Assembly: GCA_034406715.1 (NCBI GenBank)
Contig: CP137878.1
Location: 124,001-188,000 of the forward strand
Direction: 5' to 3'
Source: Rhodotorula mucilaginosa
Lineage: Eukaryota > Basidiomycota > Microbotryomycetes > Sporidiobolales > Sporidiobolaceae
Length of the DNA stretch: 64,000 nt
The translations under genes and the position numbers were made by a program. Positions 23,996 through 34,229 of this stretch are shown here, one piece after another; positions within the stretch are counted from its first letter, which is position 1; every line of letters starts with the position of its first letter. The notes under the pieces are model-generated. The model did not search any database. It saw only the letters and a list, made by a program, of their open reading frames with translations, and was not told the origin of the DNA.

Positions 23996-25070
23996 ATGTC
24001 CGGACCACCGCCTCCAATCCCATCGAGGCCCGCGCATCTCACCGCTGCAACGAACTCGCAACCTCCTCCGCAAGGACCTCCTCCCTATCCGCCTGCCTTT
24101 CTCCTCGGCCCCCTCATCGCGGACGGGTCGGAACCCAGATCCGGAGTGCTCGAGAAGGGCGTCAAATGGCAAGCGAGCGGAATCCTCGAGGATGCGGCAA
24201 AGTGAGTCCTCCAGTCTGCCTCTTCCTCCGTCTCTCTCCCTCGAAGATGGCGCTCGAGGCCGATCGGACTGATCCGCTCGTTCCGCACAGCCTTCCAGGT
24301 CAGCAAGTGTACATACGAAGGCCTCTGACTATCCACCTCGGCGGTCCGGGTACGTCCCCCGCCCTCTTTTTCGTCGTTCGCCGGATAGAAATCGCTGATC
24401 CTGTTTCGCCACGGCCGAGCAGCACAGTGCGTCGACGGGAAAGGCCGACAACGGACCGAAGTCCTATCTTGGCCACCTTCAGCAGCCGGCGAAACCTGGT
24501 CCTAGTCAGTCCGAGCCTCCCCTTCTTCCAAGACCGGACGTCAAACTCACCAATACCGTCTCCGCCACCGTTTGCAGCACCTGGAAATTCCACCTACACC
24601 CTTACCTCCCTTCGTCGTCCAAATTCTTCCACCTGATGCAGCTCTTTTCGCGCGAAGCGAGCGGGTTCGTCGTCGCGCTCGGCTTCGTTCAGAACAAGAT
24701 CCGGATCGCGTCTCAACTGCCGCCGTTGTTGGGACCGGACGGAAACCCGTTGCCGTTGCCAGAGATCCCCGTCGAGCGAATTTGGGGCAGAACGGTGCTG
24801 CATCAATGCGTCGTGCGATGGGGACAGGGAGGCAGCGTCGATTGTAAGTTTCGGTCTCGCTTTTTGCCGGCGATGTGAACTGCGGCTGACCCCGTGACCC
24901 CGACAGACTCGCTAAGCGACGCCATGACGGGAGAACTGCTCCTCCGCTACGCCGTGCAGGATGTGAACGTGCCGGCGCAAGGGTCCGTCAAGTTTGGACT
25001 GTACCGCGCGCATGTCTGCAGCTCGGCGAGCGCCGTCGTCGGTGACATCGACTTTCGCAGGCTGGCGTGA
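23996..25070 (+). CDS. jelly-roll protein resembling glucuronan-lyase/alginate-lyase-like families
   Basis: Four exons in my model: 23996-24201, 24299-24349, 24428-24843, 24907-25070; 278 aa. The second exon is the weak point: another acceptor at 24290 gives readable protein but breaks phase with exon 3. The N-terminus is Pro-rich (residues 4-35) with no signal peptide. The body has STWKFHLHPY, FHLMQLFSREASGFVVALGF, RTVLHQCVVRWGQGGSVDYS, TGELLLRYAVQD and VKFGLYRAHV. This matches the strand order of concanavalin-like jelly-roll polysaccharide lyases (HLMQ..., ...WG..GS..., K.G.YR). This is remote similarity by eye. Catalytic residues are not certain, and the lack of a secretion signal means it may be a cytosolic relative with another role. 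Confidence 0.6.
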
Positions 25071-25542
25071 GCGGGGGCGTGCCGTGCGGGGGAAAGAGAG
25101 AGTGTGGGATCTGCACATAGCTGTATGCAAAGCGCGAGCCGCCGAGCGACGGTTCACACGAGTCACTCGGGCGGAAAAAAAAAAGAGAGCGCCGACGACG
25201 TAACTATTAACCTCCTCGAGCGCTCCCTCTTTGCGCACGCAACGAGCAAAGGCTTTGCGTCCTTAGCGAGGAGAACGAACCACAGGTACGCACGCGTGAG
25301 CCAGATGTTGATCAACTTTCTCGTCGTCGGTCCCGCGCCGAGCATTCCGATCGGGTTCCGCCTTCGCGTATCGCGTCTTTGACTTTATCGCGCTGACCTT
25401 CCCTCGGCTTTCGCCCGCTCGAGCAACAGCAGATAGCACGACACGCTCTTGCTCTCGCTCTCCTGCGGCGCGAGAGAGTCGAATCGGTGGCCTCTCTCGA
25501 CCAGTTGCGCGTGATTTCGGTCCCCCGCCCCAGCGACTCGAC
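25071..25542. other. intergenic, promoter side of the GT2-GT4 gene
   Basis: 472 bp with no supported gene. A short A-run sits near 25176-25185. The rest reads as 3' UTR of the lyase-like gene and upstream region of the next. Confidence 0.45.
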
Positions 25543-28500
25543 ATGCCCAGTCCGTCCAAACTCCCACGCAGGAAACCTTCGACCGGCCTCGCGGGGTTCG
25601 TCTTGCCCTCGGGAGGAGGAGGAGGAGGAGGCGGCGGCTCGCTCCTCGGCGGCGGTGGCATCGTCGGCGGCAACCTGCCACACTGGCCCGCGTCCACCAA
25701 CCGCCGCAGTCGGTTCACCGCCTCGGCGTTCATCATCCTCGTCCTCCACGTGCTCGTGACGTGGAAGTCCTGGAGCCACGACGACGACTCGCTCGAGTAC
25801 GCCAGCGGGCCGTTGAGGGTCGGCTCGCCCGGGTGGTTGAGCAAGCGCACCGGCGCAAAGAGGTGGAACAGCTCGAGCCTGTCCTCCTCCGAGTCCGACT
25901 CGTCCTCGTCGACCAGCCCGTACGAACTCGCGCAGCAGTTCCTGCCCACGTTCCGGCACAACCACCACTACTGGCCGACCGACTCGCTCAGTCCGTTCAG
26001 TCGGAAACGAGTCTCGGTCCCGTTCGAGTTGTCGGACGACCCGCTGCCGGTCCACCACGTCCACGCAAACATCCACTTTCACAACACGCCCGTCTCGCGG
26101 CACCGACCTGCCGCGAACCAGTTCGTCCGCGCCAAGGAGAGCTTGACCCACGCGCAGGGAGGTCACGCCCCCGTCATCAGCATCATCACGGCGACCCAGA
26201 ACCCGCGCGAGGTCATGCTCGAGACGGCGAAATCGGTCCTCGGTCAGAGCCTGCAGAACCTCGAATGGGTCATCGTCGACGACCACTCGACCGAGCAGAG
26301 TTCGCTCGACCTGTTGGCCGAGATTGCCAAAGACCCGCGCGTCACCTTGCTCAACAACCGCGGCGACAAGGGCTTGGCATCGAGTCGGAACGTCGCGTTG
26401 AAGTACATCCTCAGCGACGACCGCACGTCGAAAGGGACCGTGCCGAAATACATGGCCAGCCTCGACGACGACGACCTGTACGAATTCACGGCCCTCGAAA
26501 AGGTGCGACTCCTCCTCCCTCCTATACCCCTTGTTCTCTCGAGAAACTTGCTTGTTCACGAGCTCCGCGAACTGACGATGCCGCGTGTTCGCCCCGCCCG
26601 CAGGTCGTCTGGATGCTCGAATCGAACCCGGCTTGGGACCTCGGCGGGTTCTATGTGGTCAAATTTGCCGCCTCGAACGAGACCGTCACGAGCGGACTCC
26701 ACTCTGGCGCGGCCAACTTTTTCAGCGTACGTCTTGCCTCGGACCAGCTCGACCCCCGACCAATCTGACTTTCTTTTCGAGATTGCCCTCGCCGACAGGG
26801 CAACTTTGTACCGAACGCGGCTGTCTACACTTCGCGCGCCGTGTTGGGATCATCGTGTCGGTACGATCCGGTCAATTTCGCCGTTGGTGGTGAGGATTGG
26901 GACTTTTGGCTTTGCCTCGCCGAGGTGCGTCGTTTTTTGTCTCTTTTCCGTGCGTACTCGAGTCAAAGTACCGCCCAACTTACACGTGAACGAACAGCAT
27001 GGGTACTGGGGCGGCACCGTCCCCGAACCGCTCTACTGGTACCGCGGCAACCCCGCTTCCTTCCGGAAACAGCGATGGGGGAATCTGTTTGTCGACGGCT
27101 TTGCGCCGCTCAAAGCTCGCATCGACGAGAAGCACAAGGAGCTCGTCAAGAGTGGTCAGTTCCCTGATATCCCGGCTCGCCCGTCTCGCCAGCTCGATGT
27201 GATCGAGTGGGAACCGCCGTTCGACTCTCACCTCGCCCGCGTCGACAAGTCGATCATGTTCATCATCCCTTGGCTCTACGTCGGCGGTGCCGATATCGGC
27301 GCGCTGCACCAGATCCAGATCTTTGCCGAGCACGGCTACCGCGTCACGGTCGTCTGCACGCTGTACCGCAACCCGGCCGGGCTCGAGCTCCGCCCTCAAG
27401 TCCTGCAGTACACGCACGACGTGCACGTCCTGCCCGGCTTCTTGAACGCCGCCGACCATCCGAGGTACATCAAGCACCTGCTCGACTCGCGGGGCATCAG
27501 CGAAGTCATCTTGTGCAACTCGCAGCTCGTGTACGAGATGCTCCCGGCGCTCGTCGAGCAGGTCCCGCGAGTCAAGTTCATCGACGTGAGTCCGTACCTT
27601 CGCCGTCGCTCAGCGGGGACGTCAGCTGATCTCAGCGACGTCGACCCTACCTGCAGTATCTACACAATGAGGCCTACGACGGCTGGAAGTCGGGCGGTTA
27701 CCCGACCTACTCGCTCCTTTCGCAGCGCTACCTCTCGCGAACCGTCACCTGCTCTTCGTACCTCCGCGACTGGCTCATCGACCGCGGGCACTCCCGACCG
27801 GGATCGATTGGCGTCGTCAAGCTCGGCATCGAAGTGTCGGACTTTTCGCCGGTCGACAAGGCTGCGCGAGCCAAGGCGAAGAAGGACCTCTTGAACCTCG
27901 ACCCCAAGACGGTCGTCATCTCGGTCGTCGGGCGTCTCGACCCGCAGAAGCGGCCGGTCCTCGTCCCCGACATCGCCGACCAACTCCGCAAACTCGGAGA
28001 CTATAAGCCGGGCTCGTTCGTCATCGTCATGCTCGGCGACGGTGACCTCAAGGATCGCGTCAAGGCACGCATCGCAGAGATGAAGGTCAACAGCTTTGTC
28101 CGCCTCGTCGGAACGGTCGAACGTCCGCAAGACTACCTCGCCGCGACGGACGTGTTCCTGTTGCCGTCCATGTCGGAAGGAATTTCGATCGCGGTCGCCG
28201 AGGCCATGGCCATGAGCCTCCCGATCGTCACTGCGAGGGCTGGCGCGCTGCCGGAGCAGCTCGGGTACGAAGAGGGCGACTCTTCGCTCATCGCCGGCGT
28301 CTTGATCGACCACAAGCTCGACGCCGCTCACGACGCCCCGTTGTATGCGAAGGAGCTTCACACGCTCGTCTCGCATCCGGAACTCCGCGACGAGTACGGT
28401 CAGAACGGCAGGCGCAACGTCGAAGCGACGTTCAACTGGCGCAACACCCTCGAAGGCATGTTTGCCGAGGTTGAGAAGGCCCGCTTGCCCGACCCGAAAA

Positions 28501-29148
28501 AGGCCCGACACATGCCGAACCCGGCCGCACACTACGCCATTCAGAACCTCCTCGTCGAGGCGCACGACGTACGTGGCTTTGTCTTCTTTCCCTCCGATCC
28601 GGCGGTTCGAGACGCTGACGCTGGCGATGCATTCGCGTTTCGCAGGAAACCGATTTCTGGGCTGTCCAAACCGGACTCAAGGCGCCTGTCCGTTCCGGAG
28701 TCGGTCAAGTCTTGCAAGACCGATGCGGCGAGTCGAACGCAGCGCTCACGCAGTGGATCGACGCGCTCGAGCGACCCCATCAATGCGAAGACTCGGTCAT
28801 CAAGGCCCCGCTAGACAGCAGCGCTTTGCAGCGTAGTGCCAAGTTCCAGTGCGGTGCTTGGTGAGTCCCCGTGGTCGGCACTTTTGTCTAATCTGGGCGG
28901 CGTAGGTTGCTGACGGTAGGGCTTTGCGTTTGACAGGTGCATCTTCGACTTGACTCGGAAAGATTACGCCGGCTGGGGTTTCAACGGCGCTTGCTTTACT
29001 CCCTTTGATGACAAAGAGCCGGGATGGTGCAAGCAGTACGTTGGCCTTTCGTCCTGGAGGCTGCTTTAGTCAGGGGATCTGACCCGTTCCGCTTTCGTGC
29101 AGGTTCTGGAGCTCTCGTCCAGCCGGCGTCAACCTCGTCAAAACGTGA
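25543..29148 (+). CDS. double glycosyltransferase: GT2 (GT-A) domain fused to GT4 (GT-B) domain
   Basis: Eight exons: 25543-26502, 26604-26726, 26799-26924, 26998-27585, 27657-28568, 28646-28860, 28937-29035, 29103-29148; 1,022 aa. A cytosolic Gly-rich start is followed by one hydrophobic helix (about 58-74, FTASAFIILVLHVLVTW), suggesting a type II Golgi protein. Residues about 210-490 are a family-2 GT-A domain: VISIITATQNPREVMLETAK, WVIVDDHS, and the metal site ASLDDDD (Asp308-311), then GGEDWDFWLCLAE. From about residue 545 a GT-B domain starts (MFIIPWLYVGGADIGALHQ). It carries SVVGRLDPQKRP and, near 770, SEGISIAVAEAMAM, where Glu773 and Glu781 form the E-x7-E of GT4. The C-terminal 110 residues are Cys-rich (FQCGAWCIF, GACFTPFDD). 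Two transferase activities in one chain suggest processive or alternating sugar addition; acceptor and donor are unknown. Confidence 0.86.
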
Positions 29149-29875
29149 GGCGTCTCGGCCTCACCCCTTCTTCCCACAAGTCTGCCCTGACTCCGTTGAG
29201 ACTCGCTGTACCGGATACCCCCCCTCTTTTAGTGCTCACAAGAGTTGCCTTCCATGTCTTATATTCCCGTTATACTTTCATGCTGCATCCATTCCAAGCG
29301 CATCGGTAGTGATCCTCTCCCACATGCATACGCAGTTCATTCCGACCCGAGAGAGTCCCTCTCCGGACACGTTCCTTGCTTGTGCGCTGGGCAGCTTGAT
29401 TGGGCAGGACCTCATGGTTGGGGAACGGGAGGCGCCGTGACAACGCTGCTATTGCTCGCTTGTGACTATAGTCGAGGCTGCGCTCCTTAATCCTCTTGAG
29501 CTCTCCGAAACGCGTCCCGATTTCTCTCGCAATGCCATGATCGGTTCGTGAAAAACATGTGAACTTGACGGAGGAAACAACCAAAAGAATAGACCGTGTA
29601 GTGGGCGAGCGAAGGGTAGGGTAAAGCGAGGGAGCTGTTAAAGAGAGATCCGGAGCAAGGTCGATATGCGATGCGAGGGGTGTCGTCAAGCAGGCGGGAT
29701 ATCGGGGGCAAAGAGAGAGGGTCGGAGGACGGAAGACGGAATGGAGGAGACAGAAGGGCATGAACTGGGCGCAATACCGAAGAAAAAGTGTCTATCGTCA
29801 AGCAGCGGCCCTGATATAGAGTCAGAAAGCTTTTGCCCTCCGGGGGCCATTGTTCATTCCGGTTGGTGGGTGCAC
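29149..29875. other. convergent intergenic region
   Basis: 727 bp between the end of the GT2-GT4 gene and the end of the GPI-protein gene. It holds both 3' UTRs. I see no conserved ORF, tRNA fold or repeat. Confidence 0.45.
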
Positions 29876-30737
29876 TTAGACGAGGAGGGCGGCGACGGCG
29901 GCGACACCGGCGAGGCCAGAGACGACGTTCTTGGTGGCTCCCGAGCTCGGGGTCGACGAGGCGGCGGCCGAGGTAGCCGACTGGGCGGCCGAGCTGGCGC
30001 GCGAACCGGCGCTCGAGGCGGCACTCGAGGCGCTCGAAGCGGCGCTCGAGGCACCCGAGGAAGCCGAGCTAGCGGCGGACGAGCTGCAGCGAACGTCGGG
30101 TCCGGGCGTCAGTTTCCCGGATCGGTGAAAGGGGAAGCGAAGGGGGAGGAAGAAATGCCACTCACGCCGAAGTGGCGGCACCACCAGCCGAGCTGGCGAG
30201 CGACGACGAGCCGGTGGGAGCGGCCGACGCCGAGCCGGAAGCAGCCTGGCCGACGCACGAAGTCGACGAGCCCTCCTGGACGGTGACCTGCAAGCAGCGA
30301 AGAGAGGGGCGCAGGTCAGCCGCGCAAACGCGAGAAGAGAAAGTGTGGCGCGCGAGCTTACCTGGGCGGCGTAGGCCGAGGTACCGGTCGAGTCGGTCAG
30401 GCCGAGAGTGACCGAGGTGCCAGCAGCGACGTTGACGTTCCAGGTGTACGAGGTGACGTCCTGGGCCGAGACGAGGGTCTCGATGACCTGCAAAAAAAGG
30501 GGGCCGCAGAGGGTCAGTTGCCGAGATCGGGAAATCGCGAGCTGCTGGGAGGCGGGTGGATCGTCTCACGTTGGAGGTCGTGCCGCCCTCGAGAACACGC
30601 AGGTAGTAGGGCGGGGCGCCGCCCGACCAGACGATCTGGTACGGCTCGCAGGTGTAGAGCGCGGTCGGGGTGTTGATAGTCTGGGCCGAGACGGCGGTGG
30701 CGAGCGCGAGAACGGCGGCGGTGATGCTGAACTTCAT
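29876..30737 (-). CDS. GPI-anchored Ser/Ala-rich wall protein with Kre9/Knh1-like domain
   Basis: Four exons on the minus strand: 30737-30570, 30487-30362, 30287-30166, 30083-29876; 207 aa. Residues 1-18 are a signal peptide (MKFSITAAVLALATAVSA). Residues about 20-115 match the small beta-sandwich seen in fungal Kre9/Knh1-type secreted proteins: YTCEPYQIVWSGGAPPYYLR, TSYTWNVNVAAGTSVTLGL, and a single later Cys (TSCVGQA) that may pair with the Cys in TCEP. Residues 120-185 are a Ser/Ala repeat region, a likely O-mannosylated stalk. The C-terminus is Gly/Ala/Val hydrophobic (VVSGLAGVAAVAALLV) after a small-residue stretch (SSGATKN), a standard GPI-attachment signal. It should sit on the plasma membrane or wall. 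Use of GCC/TCG-type codons is strong, as in highly expressed genes. Confidence 0.87.
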
Positions 30738-31687
30738 CTGTGAGGAATCGGACGCGCCGTATATGCAGGTTGTCGCAGCGGTGCGGGCGTGGAAGCCGAT
30801 TGTTGATCGAAGAGATGCCGAGGGTCCGAGAGCGCGATGCAGCGACGGAAAAAATTGGCAGTTATCGCGCCATGTCGAGTGGATTTGGCCGTGATGAGGG
30901 CAGGGCAGCGTGTCGTTGTATAGCGAGAGTGCACAGGCAGGGTCACAGAAGGGCAGGAACAGGTGGTCAGCGTGGTGGCCAGGGCTGGATGCGGGTGACA
31001 CGACGCGTCGTGGGCGTCCGTCACGCTCCCAGAGCGGGAGGCGAGTCCCCGCTCCCTTGCACCGTCGTCGTGGAGAGTGCACAGGGTGACTGTCTATGTA
31101 CGCACCTTGGAACTGAGCAGACTCGAGAGTGTAGATGGGAGAAGGAAGGAGAGAGAGGCCGGCGCTGAATCCGAGGCAGCGGCGCGTGCTGCGACTCGCG
31201 GCGCGCACCAGCTTGCGATCCCCCTCATCGATCTCTCGCCCTCACGTCGGGCTCTTGAGCCTTGCGGTACTCGTGATGGACACTCGTGCTTCTGCACTGT
31301 ATGCACCCGCATGCGAGCCACCTGATCGCTTTTCGCGGCGCACATGCCTGCCTTCTGAGCGGCCGGCTTCCGCAGCCGCCCCATGGCCAACGGCCCAACA
31401 CGTTCTTTCTCAGACATTTGTGTACTTCTTGTCAACTGGATACCTCATGACGGTTAAGCGTAGTCAAAAAAGTCCGTCGGAATCGTCTTGCAAGGGAGTG
31501 GCAAGCTTAAGGAATTTCGAAGGTCAATGACGAAAGAACGATCGATCGGTTGTCCCGGTTGTCGACAGCTTGTGCTCTCACACACACCAGTCAAATTCGT
31601 TACAGGCATCGTGAGTGCTGCACAGCCATACGGTCATGACGCCCTTGCCTCCTACTGACGTACGCTACGGCCCGCGCCCCCTAGGAA
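30738..31687. promoter_or_regulatory. long divergent upstream region between the GPI-protein and SRPBCC genes
   Basis: 950 bp between two outward-pointing start codons, the longest promoter-type gap in the gene-dense part. No TATA box or repeated operator is obvious. Open frames inside it show no conserved motif. Confidence 0.4.
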
Positions 31688-32610
31688 ATGTCGTCCCCCG
31701 CTACTTCCAACTTCGTCTCGGTCTCGGTACGCACTCCAACGCCCTGTGGATGTGGCCGAAGGGGGCCTGAAGAGTCGGAGCAAGCCGGTTGACTGACGAC
31801 TAAGCCTCGCGCGCAGGCCGTCATCCGCGCCCCGCTCACTTCGGTTTGGCACTTGATCAAACTTTCGTCCTTCGCGGACTGGTGGACCGCGCTGGAAAAG
31901 TCCGGCCCCGCCGCCAAGGGAATCAGCGACGAAGCCGATGTGTAAGTTGGAGTCGTGGCTGCGTACACGAGTCCAACAGTGATGCTGACCGGGAAACTCG
32001 ATCTTTGCGGGGCTTGTCCAGCTACGAGTGGACTTTCAAGGTACATAAGGCCCCGGGGTAAAAGGCCTCCCGACTGTGGCGCCTTGACTGAGACATGCCT
32101 CCTTCCGCAGGACGGCACCAGCCTCCTTGTCAAGCAGGAGGAACACTCGGGTGCGCTCGTCAATCTGGTCTCTGTCGTTCCTGCGCCGTTTCTGACTGAC
32201 CTCGCACCCGTCTCTCGCGTCCTTCCAGCCCTCCGCCACTCGATCTCCTACAGGTGAGCTTTCGAAGACTTTGACCGGCGCCGCGACCGTGCAGTTGCTG
32301 ATCCGCAAGCTTTTTCGCAGTGTCATCACCTCGCAGCCCGCTCTCTCGTACTCGTCCGTCATCGCGACCATCACCCTCTCGGAGGTCACCACGGGCGAGC
32401 TCGCCGGCAGCACCTTCATCACCTGGACCGGCCAGTTCTCGTCCGACGCCGGTGCGTGACGTTGCTCTGTCTTTTCTTTTCCTCCCTTGCTCTTTCCGCC
32501 TCGGTTTGCTCATTCGCCGTCACGTGTCTGCAGATGCCGGCGTCGTCGAAGATGCCAAGTTCAAGCGCGAGGAAGCTCTCGCTGACCTCGCCAAGGCGGT
32601 CAAGGCCTAA
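31688..32610 (+). CDS. SRPBCC (Bet v1/polyketide-cyclase-like) small protein
   Basis: Seven small exons: 31688-31726, 31817-31941, 32022-32040, 32111-32150, 32229-32253, 32321-32451, 32534-32610; 151 aa. Exons of 19 and 25 nt are needed to keep phase, and they join VYEWTFK and ALRHSISYS in the right order. The fold is recognised from the start pattern AVIRAPLTSVWHLIKLSSFADWW, then alternating strands (YEWTFKDG, LSYSSVIATITLSEV, STFITWTGQFSSDA) and a C-terminal helix (KREEALADLAKAV). This is a hydrophobic-ligand-binding helix-grip family. Ligand and role are unknown. No targeting signal is present. The gene is a good test for micro-exon splicing. Confidence 0.8.
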
Positions 32611-32893
32611 GGAGCGCCGGCCGCGCGATCAGTGCCCCTTGAGTTGCGGGTCTCCTGCTTTTGCTGTGTCGAAAGTTGCTTGTGTGCAAAGAGAATCAGT
32701 GCCGATGTTACCTGGCTCAACAGTCGAGAGAGAAACACGCTTCCTGCTATACCACTCGCATGCATAAGCCCCCGGGCGCCTACATACAATCGGGAGATCA
32801 CGTGACACCTCCTTCTTGCCTGTTCTCTCAACCACGTCCCTTTGACTTGGTAGCCTCGTCGAGCCCATCACAAGCTCAAGAACGGCTCGCATC

Positions 32894-34179
32894 ATGTCAT
32901 CGCCTGCTCCGCCGCGAGTCCTGGTCTACGGATCTGTCAACTGTGACGAGTTCTTCGTCGTCGACCAGTACGTCAACTCGCCCATCAGGTTCATCTCCCA
33001 AAGCCTCTAATCTCCTGCTCTTGACAGCATCGTCCGTACCGGAGAAACCATCTCATCGACCTCGTACTCGCGTCGGGCGGGCAAGTCCATCGCAGCCGCT
33101 GTCGGAATGCCTTCCTGGCGCTGACCTCCGGTCGTTCAACAGGCGGCAAGGGTGCGAACCAAGCCGTAGCGGCCGCGCGGGCAGGATCGAGAGTTGATTT
33201 CGCAGGCGCTATCGGGAGCGATGGCGCTTGGTTAAAGGCCGAACTCGAAGCGTACGGCGTCGATAGCCGGCTCCTCCTGCAAGACGAGCAGGTACGTCTC
33301 GCTGGTTCCGTTCACTTGTGCAGGCGCCGTCTCGCTTCGGGGACTGATCCTTGAAGTATAGACTGCGACAGGCCGCGCAATCATTCAGCAGAGTCCGGAT
33401 CCGCTCAGTCCATTAGCGCGAATCCCTTCTGACTCGTCGGATTTTCAGGCTTTCATCTACAACTGCCGACAACTCCATTGTGCTCTTCCCGGGCTCCAAC
33501 TTCGCAGCAAATCGGAACCGCACATTTCATCTGAGCCAGTACACGCACTTGCTGGTGCAGAACGAGATCCCTTGGACGGAAACCCTCTCTGTGCTGTCGA
33601 ACGCACATGCGGCAGGCGTCATTACATTTCTCAACCCGAGCCCGATGCCAGCCGCCGCCCAGTTGAGCGAGCTGAAGTGGGCAGACGTCGATTGGCTCCT
33701 GATCAACGAAGGCGAAGGACACGATCTCCTCGCCGCCTCGGATCAGGAAGCCTCCCCGGAACAACTTCTCTCGGAGCTCCGGGTCGCCCTCGGCGGCTCG
33801 ACTTCGATTCTCATGACCCTCGGAGCACGAGGCGCTGTCGCACTCTTGCCCGACGGTACTCTGGTCACGGCGCCTGCCGGTAAAGTCGTCGGCGACGTCA
33901 AGGACACGACGGGCGCGGGCGACTGCTTTACGGTAGGTGACCTTACCTGACTCGAAGGGGCTCGACTAGCCTGACCGATATGATGTCTTGCCACAGGGCT
34001 ACCTCGCAACGATGATCAGGGAGCGAACGCCGACCGCCGGAGCCATGAAGGACGTGCTCGCGAGGTCATGCCAAGCGGCTGCGATGTGCGTCGAGAAGGC
34101 AGGAGCGATGGAGAGCGTGCCGGCTATGGAGGAAGTTTTGCAGCGGATGGGCACTTTGAGTGGTAACTCTGGCCAGTAG
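32894..34179 (+). CDS. RBK1: ribokinase (PfkB family)
   Basis: Six exons: 32894-32967, 33028-33080, 33143-33291, 33362-33387, 33449-33932, 33997-34179; 322 aa. It phosphorylates ribose to ribose-5-phosphate in the cytosol. Visible signatures are the N-terminal strand VLVYGSVNCDEFFVVD, the substrate-binding PfkB motif AGGKGANQAVAAAR (from residue 42), TGRAIIQLSSTTADNSIVL, LLINEGEG and the ATP/anion-hole motif DTTGAGDCFTGYL with catalytic Asp259. Introns 2 and 4 are read as GC-AG (donors at 33081 and 33388), because only those choices keep phase through the two conserved motifs; the second has a poor donor consensus and is less sure. The end is 50 bp from the end of the convergent gene at 34230. 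Confidence 0.87.
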
Positions 34180-34229
34180 AAGTGGGAGAAGGAGATCGAG
34201 CACCGATGACATACGAGGGATTGCGAATT

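Noticed and set aside
24291-24349. An alternative second exon for the jelly-roll gene starting at 24,291
   Set aside because: It reads well (PGQQVYIRRPLTIHLGG) but leaves one base, while exon 3 needs two; kept only as a noted doubt.
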